Assembly (NCBI GenBank): GCA_937858165.1
Contig: CALLZA010000787.1
Span: 1 to 6,459 of the forward strand
DNA: 6,459 bases
Source: an uncultured Ardenticatenia bacterium
GTDB taxonomy: Bacteria; Chloroflexota; Anaerolineae; Promineifilales; Promineifilaceae
Reading direction: 5' to 3'
A program made the translations under genes and the position numbers. Positions 1 through 5,970 of this stretch are shown here, in pieces (the stretch's first letter is position 1; every line of letters begins with the position of its first letter). Below the pieces are notes generated by a model. That model was not told the origin of the DNA. It did no database searches and was given only the letters and a program-made list of their open reading frames with translations.

Positions 1-189
1 TGTTGATATGACGATACGTAAGTCCCTGGTACTAGTGGGTGTGGTAAGTGATGTTTCTTCCCAATTATTACGGCATCAACGTAAAGCGACCTCCATGCAG
101 CCGACGTCGACACAGGTGTTTCTCAGAATATGTACGTATGTAGACGATACACTAGGAATTACACTGACCTCTTCGACATTTTTTTTTTA
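1..189. other. Non-biological read-off noise with T10 run
   Basis: This stretch carries no supportable gene. It is less GC-rich than the rest of the window and has no coherent coding frame. It ends in ten T residues (179-188) directly outside the P7 end of an Illumina adapter. On the minus strand the order is insert, adapter, poly-A, then random sequence, which is what an Illumina read shows after passing the end of its template. The short open frames here, including a peptide ending in FFFYKQKTGYEI, are translations of poly-T plus adapter and should not be annotated. Confidence 0.88.
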
Positions 190-255
190 CAAGCAGAAGA
201 CGGGATACGAGATCTAGTACGGTCTCGTGGGCTCGGAGATGTGTATAAGAGACAG
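190..255 (+). other. Illumina Nextera i7 adapter (P7, index N702, Read 2 / Tn5 mosaic end)
   Basis: Bases 190-213 match the 24-base P7 flow-cell sequence except for G instead of C at 204. Bases 214-221 are CTAGTACG, the adapter form of Nextera index N702. Bases 222-236 are GTCTCGTGGGCTCGG, and 237-255 are AGATGTGTATAAGAGACAG, the 19-base Tn5 mosaic end. The blocks are contiguous and in the exact order of a Nextera library end, so this is untrimmed synthetic sequence and not a transposon end in a genome. The biological insert starts at 256. Confidence 0.98.
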
Positions 256-660
256 GATGGGCACGATGTCCTTGATGTCGTAGGCCGGATCGGCCAGCGC
301 GGCGTTCTGCAAGAACGGATCCAGCGGCTGGATCAGGTTCTTGGCCACGTACTCGCCCTTCCACATCACCACATAGCAGCCGAGGTCGAAGTCGCCGCTG
401 GGCTTGGACATCTCCAGCAGTTGCTTCTCCTTCATGCGGCCCATGGCCAGCTTGTCGGTCTCGACCTTGATGCCGGTTTCCTTGGTGAACTGAGGCAGGA
501 TCTTCATCATCGCGTCGTAGTGCGGATGCGCCGGCACGCTGAACACGACGGTCTTGCCGGCGTACTTGGCAAAGCGGTTCTGCGCTTGCACACCGCTGAA
601 CGGGAAGGCTGCGCCAAAGACGGTGATGGCGCCGGCCTTGAGGGTGTCGCGTCGGTTCAT
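214..660 (-). CDS. ABC transporter substrate-binding protein, N-terminal fragment with adapter-encoded tail
   Basis: This is the N-terminal third of an extracellular solute-binding protein, probably of the sugar/polyol family 1 type, which would capture substrate in the periplasm for an ABC importer. Residues 1-26 form a signal peptide with a Tat-like start (MNRRDTLKAG) and a cleavable-looking AQA end at about 25-27. Residues 35-135 have the look of a mature binding protein (KTVVFSVPAHPHYDAMMKIL; later FDLGCYVVMWKGEYVAKNLI, QPLDPFL). Residues 136-148 (LSLIHISEPTRPY) are encoded by the Nextera adapter, and the stop TAG lies inside the index at 214-216, so the real coding part is 256-660 and the true C-terminus is missing. 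The ATG at 660 has a strong ribosome site. Family members are usually about 400 residues or more. The style suggests a proteobacterium (Burkholderiales-like), unlike the genes to the right. The substrate cannot be told. Confidence 0.8.
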   Translation of the reverse strand: MNRRDTLKAGAITVFGAAFPFSGVQAQNRFAKYAGKTVVFSVPAHPHYDAMMKILPQFTKETGIKVETDKLAMGRMKEKQLLEMSKPSGDFDLGCYVVMWKGEYVAKNLIQPLDPFLQNAALADPAYDIKDIVPILSLIHISEPTRPY

Positions 661-667
661 GGATCGG

Positions 668-674
668 TCTCCTT
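668..674 (-). promoter_or_regulatory. Ribosome binding site of the substrate-binding protein
   Basis: On the minus strand AAGGAGA lies 7 bases before the ATG at 660, which fixes that start. The site sits in the 48-base gap after the preceding reading frame. Confidence 0.7.
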
Positions 675-684
675 GTTGCTGAAA

Positions 685-719
685 GGTCAGTCGGTGGTCG
701 GTCTGTGGTCAGTCGGTGG
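685..719. repeat. 13-bp direct repeat between transporter genes
   Basis: GGTCAGTCGGTGG occurs at 685-697 and again at 707-719, 22 bases apart. It spans the gap between the two transporter fragments and the last codons of the upstream one. It may be a small local duplication or an assembly slip. No function is evident. Confidence 0.6.
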
Positions 720-786
720 ATCGTGGTTTCAGCGTCAACCCGCTGTCGGCATCAAACACATGCAGGGCCTGCACATCGACGGCCAG
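709..786 (-). pseudogene. Probable C-terminus of ABC transporter ATP-binding protein (fragment)
   Basis: About 26 codons ending at the TGA at 709-711 read RLAVDVQALHVFDADSG, followed by LTLKPRSTD. The pattern of a basic/hydrophobic strand followed by xLHVFDADSGxxL resembles the very end of the TOBE region in MalK/UgpC-type ATPases that energise sugar importers. Its position, 48 bases upstream of the substrate-binding protein on the same strand, fits an importer operon. Walker motifs and the rest of the gene are absent, because the frame switches at about 787 to unrelated sequence. The identification rests on a short match, so it is tentative. Confidence 0.45.
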
Positions 787-903
787 GCGCACGGCCTGGT
801 GCAGCAGGGCCCCGTCGCCGGAAAGGGCGTAATTGCGTGAGCCGGCCAGCTTCACCCCACGTTCCACGTCGATGATGCCGAGCTCGGCCGCCTCCAGCTC
901 GAA
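787..903 (-). pseudogene. Seryl-tRNA synthetase-like fragment (motif 1 region)
   Basis: In the same frame as the ATPase tail, this stretch encodes ELGIIDVERGVKLAGSRNY, then ALSGDGALLHQAV. The pattern G-I-I-D-x-E-R-x-x-K-x-x-G-S-R-x-Y-x-L-x-G-x-G-A-x-L is the signature around motif 1 of bacterial seryl-tRNA synthetase (SerS), the class II enzyme that charges tRNA-Ser. Only about 39 residues are present, with no N-terminal coiled-coil arm and no motifs 2 or 3. In SerRS the next residues would be close to LRLALDL, and the ATPase tail begins with RLAVDV, so a short local similarity may have allowed the join. It is a chimeric piece, not a functional gene. The match is by eye only. Confidence 0.5.
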
Positions 904-3581
904 CTCTTCTTGCGAGGCAGTGAGGTCGCGGAGCACGTCGAGCACGGCGCGCCACCGCGCGGGCGGGCCAGGTTGTTCGTGTCGGGGCCCGGGGCGGCTG
1001 GCGTTCCGCCTCGCTCTGCCATGGCCAGGCTGCGCGCCGGGTTGGCGGGGGCCGCGGCGTGCTCCCCTTCCTGGCGAGCCAGAATGCCAAGCGCGTTTTG
1101 GGCCTGGGCCTCGGCCTCGGCATCGCCGGCGGCCAGCGCCAGCGCCTGCTCGGCCAGCGCACGCGCCCGACCCAGATCGCCGGCGCGATAGGCCACGCGG
1201 CTGCGGTCGCCGTGGAGCCGGGCCAGGTCGGCCGCGTGGCCGCTGTGCTCGTAACGCGCCAGCGCGGCGCAAAAGTGGCTATCGGCCAACTCCCACTGAC
1301 CGCGCCGCTCGTGGAGCCGGCCGAGCTTGTGCTCCAGCCGGCCCAGGTCGGCCGGGTCGGCCTGGGCGGCGGCCGATTCATAGGCCCGCAGCGCTGCGCC
1401 ATACTCGCCCAACAGGGTGTGCAGGTCGCCGCCGGCTTCGTGCAGCGCGCCGGTGGCCGGATGGCCCAGGGCCAGCGCGGTCTGATAGTGGCCCAGCGCC
1501 TCGCGGTTGGCGTAGAGGGCGCGGGCGTGGTCGCCGGCGCGGCGATAGAAGTCGGCCGCCGCGGCGTCCTGGCCGCCCAGCCGGTAGTGCTGGGCGATCA
1601 GGCTGGCCGCGCTGTCTTTGGCGCTGCGGGTCTGTGTTTGCAGCGCCGCAGCCACGCGCCGGTGGAGCAGTCGCCGCCGCGCCAGATTCGTCGCCTCATA
1701 GACCAGGGCGCGCAACTGCTGATGGGTGAAGCCATAGCGCAAGTCGCCGCCCTCGCCATAGGGCATGTCGTTGGCTTCGCGGATGAGGCCGCGCTCCAGC
1801 AGCCGCTCTAGCCCGCCGACGACTTCCTCTTCGCTGCGCCCGCTGGCCGGCCACAGGCTGGCGTAGTCGAACGTGCCGCCGATGACCGCCGCCGTCTGCA
1901 ACAGTTGCAGCTCGGCCTGATCGACCAGCGCCAGGCGCCCGGCCAGCAGGTCGCGCACCGATGGGGGCATCGTCCAGTTATCGGGCTTGCCGGCCAGAGC
2001 GTTGAGATATTCGACGACGAAGTAGGGCAGCCCCTCGGTTTCGCGGTAGAGCCGGTCGGTGATCTCGGCCGCCCGCGCCTGCAACCGCGCGTCGGCGGCC
2101 ACCAGGCTGAGCACGTCCGACGGCCGCCAGCGGGTCAGGGCAATCAGCCGGCCCTTCCCGGCGCGCTGGGCTTCGGTCAGCAGCCGGCGCAGGCGTTGGC
2201 CGCCCAGCAGGCCATCGCCGCCGGCTTCGCTCCAGGCGACGATGAGCAGCACGGGCAAATCGCTTAGCCGCCGCGCCAGATAGGCCAGCAGGTCGAGCGA
2301 GGCGGCGTCGGCCCAATGCATGTCGTCCAGGAAGAGGACGCCGGGGGGTGGCCCGGCCAGCAGGTGGCAGATAACTTCGCTGACGCCGGCGAAAAAGCGC
2401 GTTTGCGCCCCCGGGTCGGGCAGGTCGGCGGTGGCGGGAGTATTGTCGGCGGCCCACTCCGGGGTCAGGCGGGCGGCCTCATCGCGCCAGCGGGTGGGCA
2501 CGGCGGCCAGGCGTTCGGCGGCGTCGGGCCGCCGGCGCAGGGCGCGTAGGGTGGCGGCGAAGGGGGCGTAGGCCAGCGCCGTCTCCCCCTCATAGCCGGT
2601 GGCGGCCACGACCACCGCGCCGCCGTCGCGGGCGTGGTCCAGGAACGCTTCGACCAGGTGGGTTTTGCCGATGCCCGCCTCGCCGGTGACGGCCAGCAGT
2701 TGGCCGCTCGCGCCAACGTCGCCATAGGCGGCCAGCAGGGCGGCCCAGGCCGGCGCGCGGCCGACCAGCGGCGGCGCGGCCGGCGCGGCCGGTTCGGGCG
2801 GGGCCAGCGGCGGCGCGGCGGCGGGCACAATGCGTCCTTCCTGGATGGCCTCATAGAGGGCGGTCGTTTCGGGCAGCGGGGCAACGCCTAGCTCCTCGTC
2901 GAGGATGCGCACGGCGTCGCGGTACTGGCGGAGGGCGGCGTCGCGCGCGCCGCCGGCGGCGTGGAGGTGCATGAGCCAGCGGTGGGCCTCTTCGCGTAGC
3001 GGATCGACTGCCAGCCAGCGGCGGGCGTAGTCGATGGCCTGCGTGGGGTTGCCGGCGCTGTGGGCGCGCACTAGCCAGGCCAGGGCGGTGGTCAGGGACC
3101 GGCGTAGCTGCTCGGTCGTCGCCAGTTGCCAGTCGTCAAACTCGGCGCTGTCGCGCAGGGAGAAGCCGCTAAGGAATGCGTCGCGGTAGAGGGCCACGGC
3201 CGCGCCCAATCGGTCGGCGCACTCCGCGCAGTGGTCGGCGGCCTGGTGGGCGTGATGGGCGAGCTGGGCCACGGCCGACTCAAGTTCGGTCACGTCGCAC
3301 CACACCTCATCCCGGTTCAGCCCCAGACCGTCGCGGCTGACGTAGAGTGGGCGATCGCCGACGGCCGACTTCAGCGACGACAGCGTGCGGCGCAGCGCGG
3401 CGCGGGCGTGGCTGTCGTCCATCTCCGGCCAGAGCAGAGCGGCCAGCGCGTCGCGCGTATGAAAGCGGGCGGTGACGGCCAGGTAGGCCAGCAGGGCGGT
3501 GGCCTTGCGCGTGTCCGTCTCCAGTATTTGGCCGTCACGCTCTAGACGGGGAGGGCCGAGCAGAAGCAGTCGTAAGGTCAC
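852..3581 (-). CDS. AfsR/SARP-type regulator: winged helix, BTAD, AAA ATPase, TPR; C-terminus lost
   Basis: This is a large signal-integrating transcription regulator, expected in the cytoplasm. Residues 1-95 are an OmpR-like winged-helix DNA-binding domain (RKATALLAYLAV, LAALLWPEMDDSHARAALRR). Residues 96-248 form the helical bacterial transcriptional activator domain (DAALRQYRDAVRILDEELGV). An Ala/Pro linker follows at 253-271, then a STAND/AAA_16-type ATPase with Walker A GEAGIGKT at 300-307 and Walker B VLFLDDMHWAD at 415-425. From about 665 the chain is TPR-like helical repeats. The start is GTG at 3581, with only a weak ribosome site but a TATAAT 53-59 bases upstream. The frame remains open to 852, but true homology ends at about residue 872 (NNLA, near 966). 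The last ~37 residues (PRGGAPCSTC onward) come from the chimeric junction. Residues 844-868 already look error-laden. Relatives are usually about 1,000 residues or longer, so the natural C-terminus is missing. The target genes are unknown; the divergent membrane genes are candidates. Confidence 0.88.
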   Translation of the reverse strand: MTLRLLLLGPPRLERDGQILETDTRKATALLAYLAVTARFHTRDALAALLWPEMDDSHARAALRRTLSSLKSAVGDRPLYVSRDGLGLNRDEVWCDVTELESAVAQLAHHAHQAADHCAECADRLGAAVALYRDAFLSGFSLRDSAEFDDWQLATTEQLRRSLTTALAWLVRAHSAGNPTQAIDYARRWLAVDPLREEAHRWLMHLHAAGGARDAALRQYRDAVRILDEELGVAPLPETTALYEAIQEGRIVPAAAPPLAPPEPAAPAAPPLVGRAPAWAALLAAYGDVGASGQLLAVTGEAGIGKTHLVEAFLDHARDGGAVVVAATGYEGETALAYAPFAATLRALRRRPDAAERLAAVPTRWRDEAARLTPEWAADNTPATADLPDPGAQTRFFAGVSEVICHLLAGPPPGVLFLDDMHWADAASLDLLAYLARRLSDLPVLLIVAWSEAGGDGLLGGQRLRRLLTEAQRAGKGRLIALTRWRPSDVLSLVAADARLQARAAEITDRLYRETEGLPYFVVEYLNALAGKPDNWTMPPSVRDLLAGRLALVDQAELQLLQTAAVIGGTFDYASLWPASGRSEEEVVGGLERLLERGLIREANDMPYGEGGDLRYGFTHQQLRALVYEATNLARRRLLHRRVAAALQTQTRSAKDSAASLIAQHYRLGGQDAAAADFYRRAGDHARALYANREALGHYQTALALGHPATGALHEAGGDLHTLLGEYGAALRAYESAAAQADPADLGRLEHKLGRLHERRGQWELADSHFCAALARYEHSGHAADLARLHGDRSRVAYRAGDLGRARALAEQALALAAGDAEAEAQAQNALGILARQEGEHAAAPANPARSLAMAERGGTPAAPGPDTNNLARPRGGAPCSTCSATSLPRKKSSSWRRPSSASSTWNVG
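904..965. other. Chimeric junction zone
   Basis: Neither flanking gene explains this stretch well. On the minus strand the regulator frame stays recognisable up to NNLA at about 966. The synthetase-like frame becomes recognisable at about 903. Between them one frame reads RAVLDVLRDLTASQEE, which I cannot assign. The breakpoint between the Chloroflexota-like chromosome and the foreign fragments lies here. Confidence 0.6.
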
Positions 3582-3588
3582 TGGTCTT

Positions 3589-3598
3589 GCTCGCGAGC
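3589..3598. repeat. 10-bp perfect palindrome upstream of regulator start
   Basis: GCTCGCGAGC lies 8 bases upstream of the regulator's GTG and would fall in its untranslated leader. It could be a binding site or a tiny hairpin near the start codon. Chance is also possible in GC-rich DNA. Confidence 0.35.
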
Positions 3599-3634
3599 TA
3601 AGCGACGCATTTGTTAACAGGCATCATACCCCTT

Positions 3635-3640
3635 ATTATA
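3635..3640 (-). promoter_or_regulatory. Candidate -10 element for the regulator
   Basis: The minus strand reads TATAAT, a perfect -10 consensus, in a locally AT-richer patch. It predicts a transcript start near 3628 and a leader of about 47 bases before the GTG at 3581. No good -35 hexamer is visible at 16-18 bases upstream, so the promoter may be weak, activated, or use another sigma factor. Confidence 0.5.
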
Positions 3641-3686
3641 GCCCCATTCGGGCGAAAGAGCGTCCCATTTCGTACCTCGTGGCGCT

Positions 3687-3780
3687 TTTCGTAACGATCA
3701 GGAGACGATCATCTGCTACGCTATCCGGCAAGGTCACAAAAGGAGACGATGCGATGTCGGAGAGAACAGGTTTCGTAACG
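3687..3780 (+). repeat. Short direct repeats in the divergent intergenic region and gene start
   Basis: ACGATCA occurs at 3694-3700 and 3705-3711, with starts 11 bases apart. AGGAGACGAT occurs at 3700-3709 and 3741-3750, the second copy being the ribosome site of the next gene. TTTCGTAACG occurs at 3687-3696 and 3771-3780. The overlapping repeats could be operator half-sites for the divergent regulator or leftovers of a local duplication. This is an observation without a proven role. Confidence 0.4.
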
Positions 3781-4221
3781 CCGCATAAACGGACGATCGG
3801 TGACGTTGTCGTCGACGGGCTGCTGTCGGGGCTGCCGGCGGGGGTGGTGATGGGCGTCTTTCTGGTGGTCGTGGGCCTCAGTGGTGGGGCGCGGCCGGGG
3901 CAAACGCTCGGCCGCTTCGACCCCGCCGGCAGTGGCTCACCGCTGACCGGGACGCTGATGCACCTGGCCGTCTCCGGTCTGTACGGCGTGGGCCTGGCCC
4001 TGATCGTCCACATTCTGGGCGGGCGTTGGCCCACTTGGCGGCGCTATGGCTGGCTGCTGGGCGCGGCCTACGGGCTGGTGGTATGGCTGGTAGCGCAGTT
4101 TGTGGTGTTGCCCGGTCTGGGCATTGCGCTGAGTGACCTATCGCCCGGGCAGTTCATTGCCGCCCACCTGATCTACGGCGCGGCACTGGGCTACGTATTG
4201 GGGCGGCATCAACCGGCTTGA
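3754..4221 (+). CDS. Small four-helix membrane protein, function unknown
   Basis: I do not recognise a named family. The 155-residue product has four hydrophobic segments, roughly at residues 18-44, 68-90, 99-124 and 133-151, and no signal peptide or catalytic motif. It appears to be an internal repeat of a two-helix hairpin: helix 2 contains LMHLAVSGLYGVGLALI and helix 4 contains FIAAHLIYGAALGYVLG, sharing a His...Tyr-Gly...Gly/Leu pattern. This layout is common in small uncharacterised inner-membrane proteins. The ATG at 3754 is chosen because AGGAG at 3741-3745 sits 8 bases upstream; longer in-frame versions would run into the regulator leader. It is divergent from the regulator and 96 bases ahead of the sensor-like gene on the same strand, so the two membrane genes may be co-transcribed. 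Confidence 0.8.
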   Translation: MSERTGFVTPHKRTIGDVVVDGLLSGLPAGVVMGVFLVVVGLSGGARPGQTLGRFDPAGSGSPLTGTLMHLAVSGLYGVGLALIVHILGGRWPTWRRYGWLLGAAYGLVVWLVAQFVVLPGLGIALSDLSPGQFIAAHLIYGAALGYVLGRHQPA

Positions 4222-4230
4222 GTTTGAGGG

Positions 4231-4236
4231 TATACT
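4231..4236 (+). promoter_or_regulatory. Possible -10 element before the sensor-like gene
   Basis: TATACT lies in the 96-base gap between the two membrane genes, 81 bases before the ATG at 4318. No convincing -35 is placed correctly; the nearby TTGAGT is too close. It may give the downstream gene some independent expression. Weak call. Confidence 0.25.
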
Positions 4237-4303
4237 CTGCCTTACGTCTCGTGTCGGGGTGGCTTGGGGCCGGCTTAGGCCGCCGCGCACCGACCGTGAG
4301 ACT

Positions 4304-4309
4304 GGAGAG
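4304..4309 (+). promoter_or_regulatory. Ribosome binding site of the sensor-like gene
   Basis: GGAGAG lies 8 bases before the ATG at 4318 and supports that start over the in-frame ATG at 4330. Confidence 0.65.
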
Positions 4310-4317
4310 TCATTGAA

Positions 4318-5769
4318 ATGGACAACGTGATGCCATCGACGGAACGCAACGAACAGCGCTTCGGCCGCGCGGCCAGGCTCTCGCTGGCCTTTGCCCTGGT
4401 CATTCTGCTGACCAGCGCGGCCCAGCTTATCTACCGCTACTTCTTGCCGACAGACGGCTGGCTGTTTACGGCTGACGATCTAGGCGCGGCCGACTTGTTA
4501 TACTACGCCAATCTGGTCAACGCGCCGTCGGGCCTGATACCGATGGACCTGGTAACGGGTGTGGAGGGAACACCCCTGAGCGACTACCCGCCGGGCGAAA
4601 CGCCGCCGTTCTGGTACGCGGGCAATGTGGTGAGTTACGATATCAGTCGCAACGGCCGGCCGCTGACCGTCGACGTGCCTATCGTCCATTGGACTGTTGC
4701 GGCGGTGATCCGCGGGCTGACCGTTGAACCCTCGCTGTTGATCGCCTTCGTGGGGCTTCTTCTGCTGGCGGCTATCGGCTTCCTGGCTTTTCTCAAGCGG
4801 CCCGAAGACCCCGCGGCGCGAGCGTTGCTCATCTTCGTTTCCGTCATCACCGCCCAGGCCATCAGCGCTTTGCTGCCCGACGGCCTGTCTACCGGCTTCG
4901 ACCGTCTGGGGAGTTTTCTGTCGGGCTTCTTCAGCTACATGATCTTCGGCGTCCTGCTCGCGCCGGCGTTGCTTTCCTTCACCCTGGTCTTCCCACGCCC
5001 AAAGCCGGTCATCGTCCGTTACCCGTGGCTGGCCTATACCCCTTTTCTCGTTGGCGCTCTGATCTTGGTGGCGCTGGGGATAACTGATATGTGGCAGCCG
5101 GGTTGGTACGGCACGCTGCTCATGTTCCTGGCATCACTGGTCAGTCTGGCCCACAGCGTCCTGACCATGCGCGATAGCGTCAGTCGCGCCCAATTGCGCT
5201 GGGCCTTTGGCGGCTTTGCGCTGGGCATCGCTCTCTTCCTGCTCAACTTTCCGGCGGCGTTCGGCTGGGTGGGTGACGCGGCCTATGTGTTCAGCGCCGT
5301 CGCCAACCTGGGCTTCCCGGTGATGGGTCTGGGGCTGGCGATGGCCGTGCTGCGCTATCGCCTGTTCGATATCGAAGTGATCATCCGCCGGACGACGGCC
5401 TATGCCATCCTGACGGCCCTGCTGGCCCTGGTCTACTTCGGCAGCATCATTATCTTGCAGCAAGTGTTGACGCCATTGACGGGCGACTCTGCGCCGGCCG
5501 TCGTCCTGTCGACGCTGCTCATCGCCGCGCTCTTCCTGCCGTTGCGCCGCCGGGTGCAGAGCGTCATCGATCGGCGCTTCTTCCGTCGCAAGTATGACGC
5601 CGAGAAGACCCTGGCCGCCTTCGCGGCCACGGCCCGCAACGAGACCGACCTGGATGCGCTGACGGCCGAGCTGGCGCGTGTCATCCAGGAGACGATGCAG
5701 CCGGAGCACGTGTCGGTGTGGTTGCGCCCGGTCGAGAATAGCCGGCCTACGCCAGACTCAACCCAATAG
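4318..5769 (+). CDS. Multi-spanning membrane sensor-like protein without kinase domain
   Basis: The 483-residue inner-membrane protein resembles the sensory half of a class of Chloroflexota/Actinobacteria histidine kinases. Helix 1 is at about 20-40. Residues 41-137 form an extracytoplasmic loop with a PDZ-like look (SGLIPMDLVTGVEGTPL, then VVSYDISRNGRPLTVDV). About nine further helices span 139-408, and the recognisable segment LRYRLFDIEVIIRRTTAY is at 345-362. The tail at 409-470 (LRRRVQSVIDRRFFRRKYD, then TARNETDLDALTAELARVIQ) is the linker that in kinases leads into GAF and HisKA/HATPase domains. Here the protein stops at TAG 5767-5769 soon after VSVWLR, with no phospho-acceptor His motif and no ATP-binding N/G boxes. 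The clean stop and strong ribosome site suggest a genuine stand-alone sensor rather than a broken gene. It could partner with a separate kinase or regulator. A truncated kinase is the alternative, but the 201 bases after it show no kinase remnant. Confidence 0.8.
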   Translation: MDNVMPSTERNEQRFGRAARLSLAFALVILLTSAAQLIYRYFLPTDGWLFTADDLGAADLLYYANLVNAPSGLIPMDLVTGVEGTPLSDYPPGETPPFWYAGNVVSYDISRNGRPLTVDVPIVHWTVAAVIRGLTVEPSLLIAFVGLLLLAAIGFLAFLKRPEDPAARALLIFVSVITAQAISALLPDGLSTGFDRLGSFLSGFFSYMIFGVLLAPALLSFTLVFPRPKPVIVRYPWLAYTPFLVGALILVALGITDMWQPGWYGTLLMFLASLVSLAHSVLTMRDSVSRAQLRWAFGGFALGIALFLLNFPAAFGWVGDAAYVFSAVANLGFPVMGLGLAMAVLRYRLFDIEVIIRRTTAYAILTALLALVYFGSIIILQQVLTPLTGDSAPAVVLSTLLIAALFLPLRRRVQSVIDRRFFRRKYDAEKTLAAFAATARNETDLDALTAELARVIQETMQPEHVSVWLRPVENSRPTPDSTQ

Positions 5770-5772
5770 GAT

Positions 5773-5790
5773 GTGCCAGGGCGAGGGCAC
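5773..5790 (+). other. Weak hairpin after the sensor-like gene
   Basis: GTGCC (5773-5777) and GGCAC (5786-5790) can pair around an 8-base loop just after the stop codon. There is no T tract, so it is not a standard intrinsic terminator, though it could protect the 3' end or be chance. Confidence 0.25.
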
Positions 5791-5830
5791 GAGATGGGGG
5801 CCGCTTACGGGAACCAGTCGATAGAAAGAG

Positions 5831-5858
5831 GTGTCAAGTGAGCGTGGCTCGCTATAAT
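5831..5858 (+). promoter_or_regulatory. Sigma-70-type promoter for the oxidoreductase
   Basis: A perfect TATAAT at 5853-5858 is preceded, after a 16-base spacer, by GTGTCA at 5831-5836, which matches TTGACA at four of six positions. The predicted start is near 5865, giving a leader of about 105 bases before the ATG at 5971. This argues that the oxidoreductase is its own transcription unit, separate from the sensor-like gene. Confidence 0.55.
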
Positions 5859-5970
5859 ATGCGGCGCGACCAGTACCGTCGCCCTTTGACCAAAGCCAGA
5901 CTGGGGTGCAGCACGTCGGTGTCTAGCGCACGACTTATCCTTAAGTTGTAGCAACACGAGAGGTAAGCGC

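Noticed and set aside
148..180. Loose resemblance to the TruSeq Read 1 adapter
   Set aside because: It needs many mismatches and gaps and fits poorly with a Nextera library. Random post-template calls explain it as well.
237..255. Tn5 mosaic end suggesting a natural transposon
   Set aside because: It is contiguous with the Read 2 adapter, index and P7, so it comes from tagmentation library preparation.
130..840. 236-codon plus-strand open frame across the adapter and transporter fragments
   Set aside because: It begins in noise, translates the adapter (QAEDGIRDLVRSRGLGDVYK) and then runs antisense to the substrate-binding gene, which has a signal peptide and ribosome site.
833..1811. Long plus-strand open frames antisense to the regulator
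   Set aside because: They are Arg/Pro/Ala/Gly-rich products of GC-rich antisense codons without domains. The minus strand encodes a coherent multi-domain regulator.
2760..2830. GC-rich GGCGGCGCGG-type repeats
   Set aside because: They encode the Ala/Pro-rich interdomain linker of the regulator (residues 253-271) and are explained by codon use.
3636..4034. Minus-strand open frame over the intergenic region and four-helix gene
   Set aside because: It is Pro/Thr/Arg-rich with no motif. The plus-strand gene has a strong ribosome site and clear membrane segments.
5134..5709. 191-codon minus-strand open frame within the sensor-like gene
   Set aside because: It is Gln/Arg/His-rich and typical of antisense to hydrophobic coding sequence; no start signal or domain.
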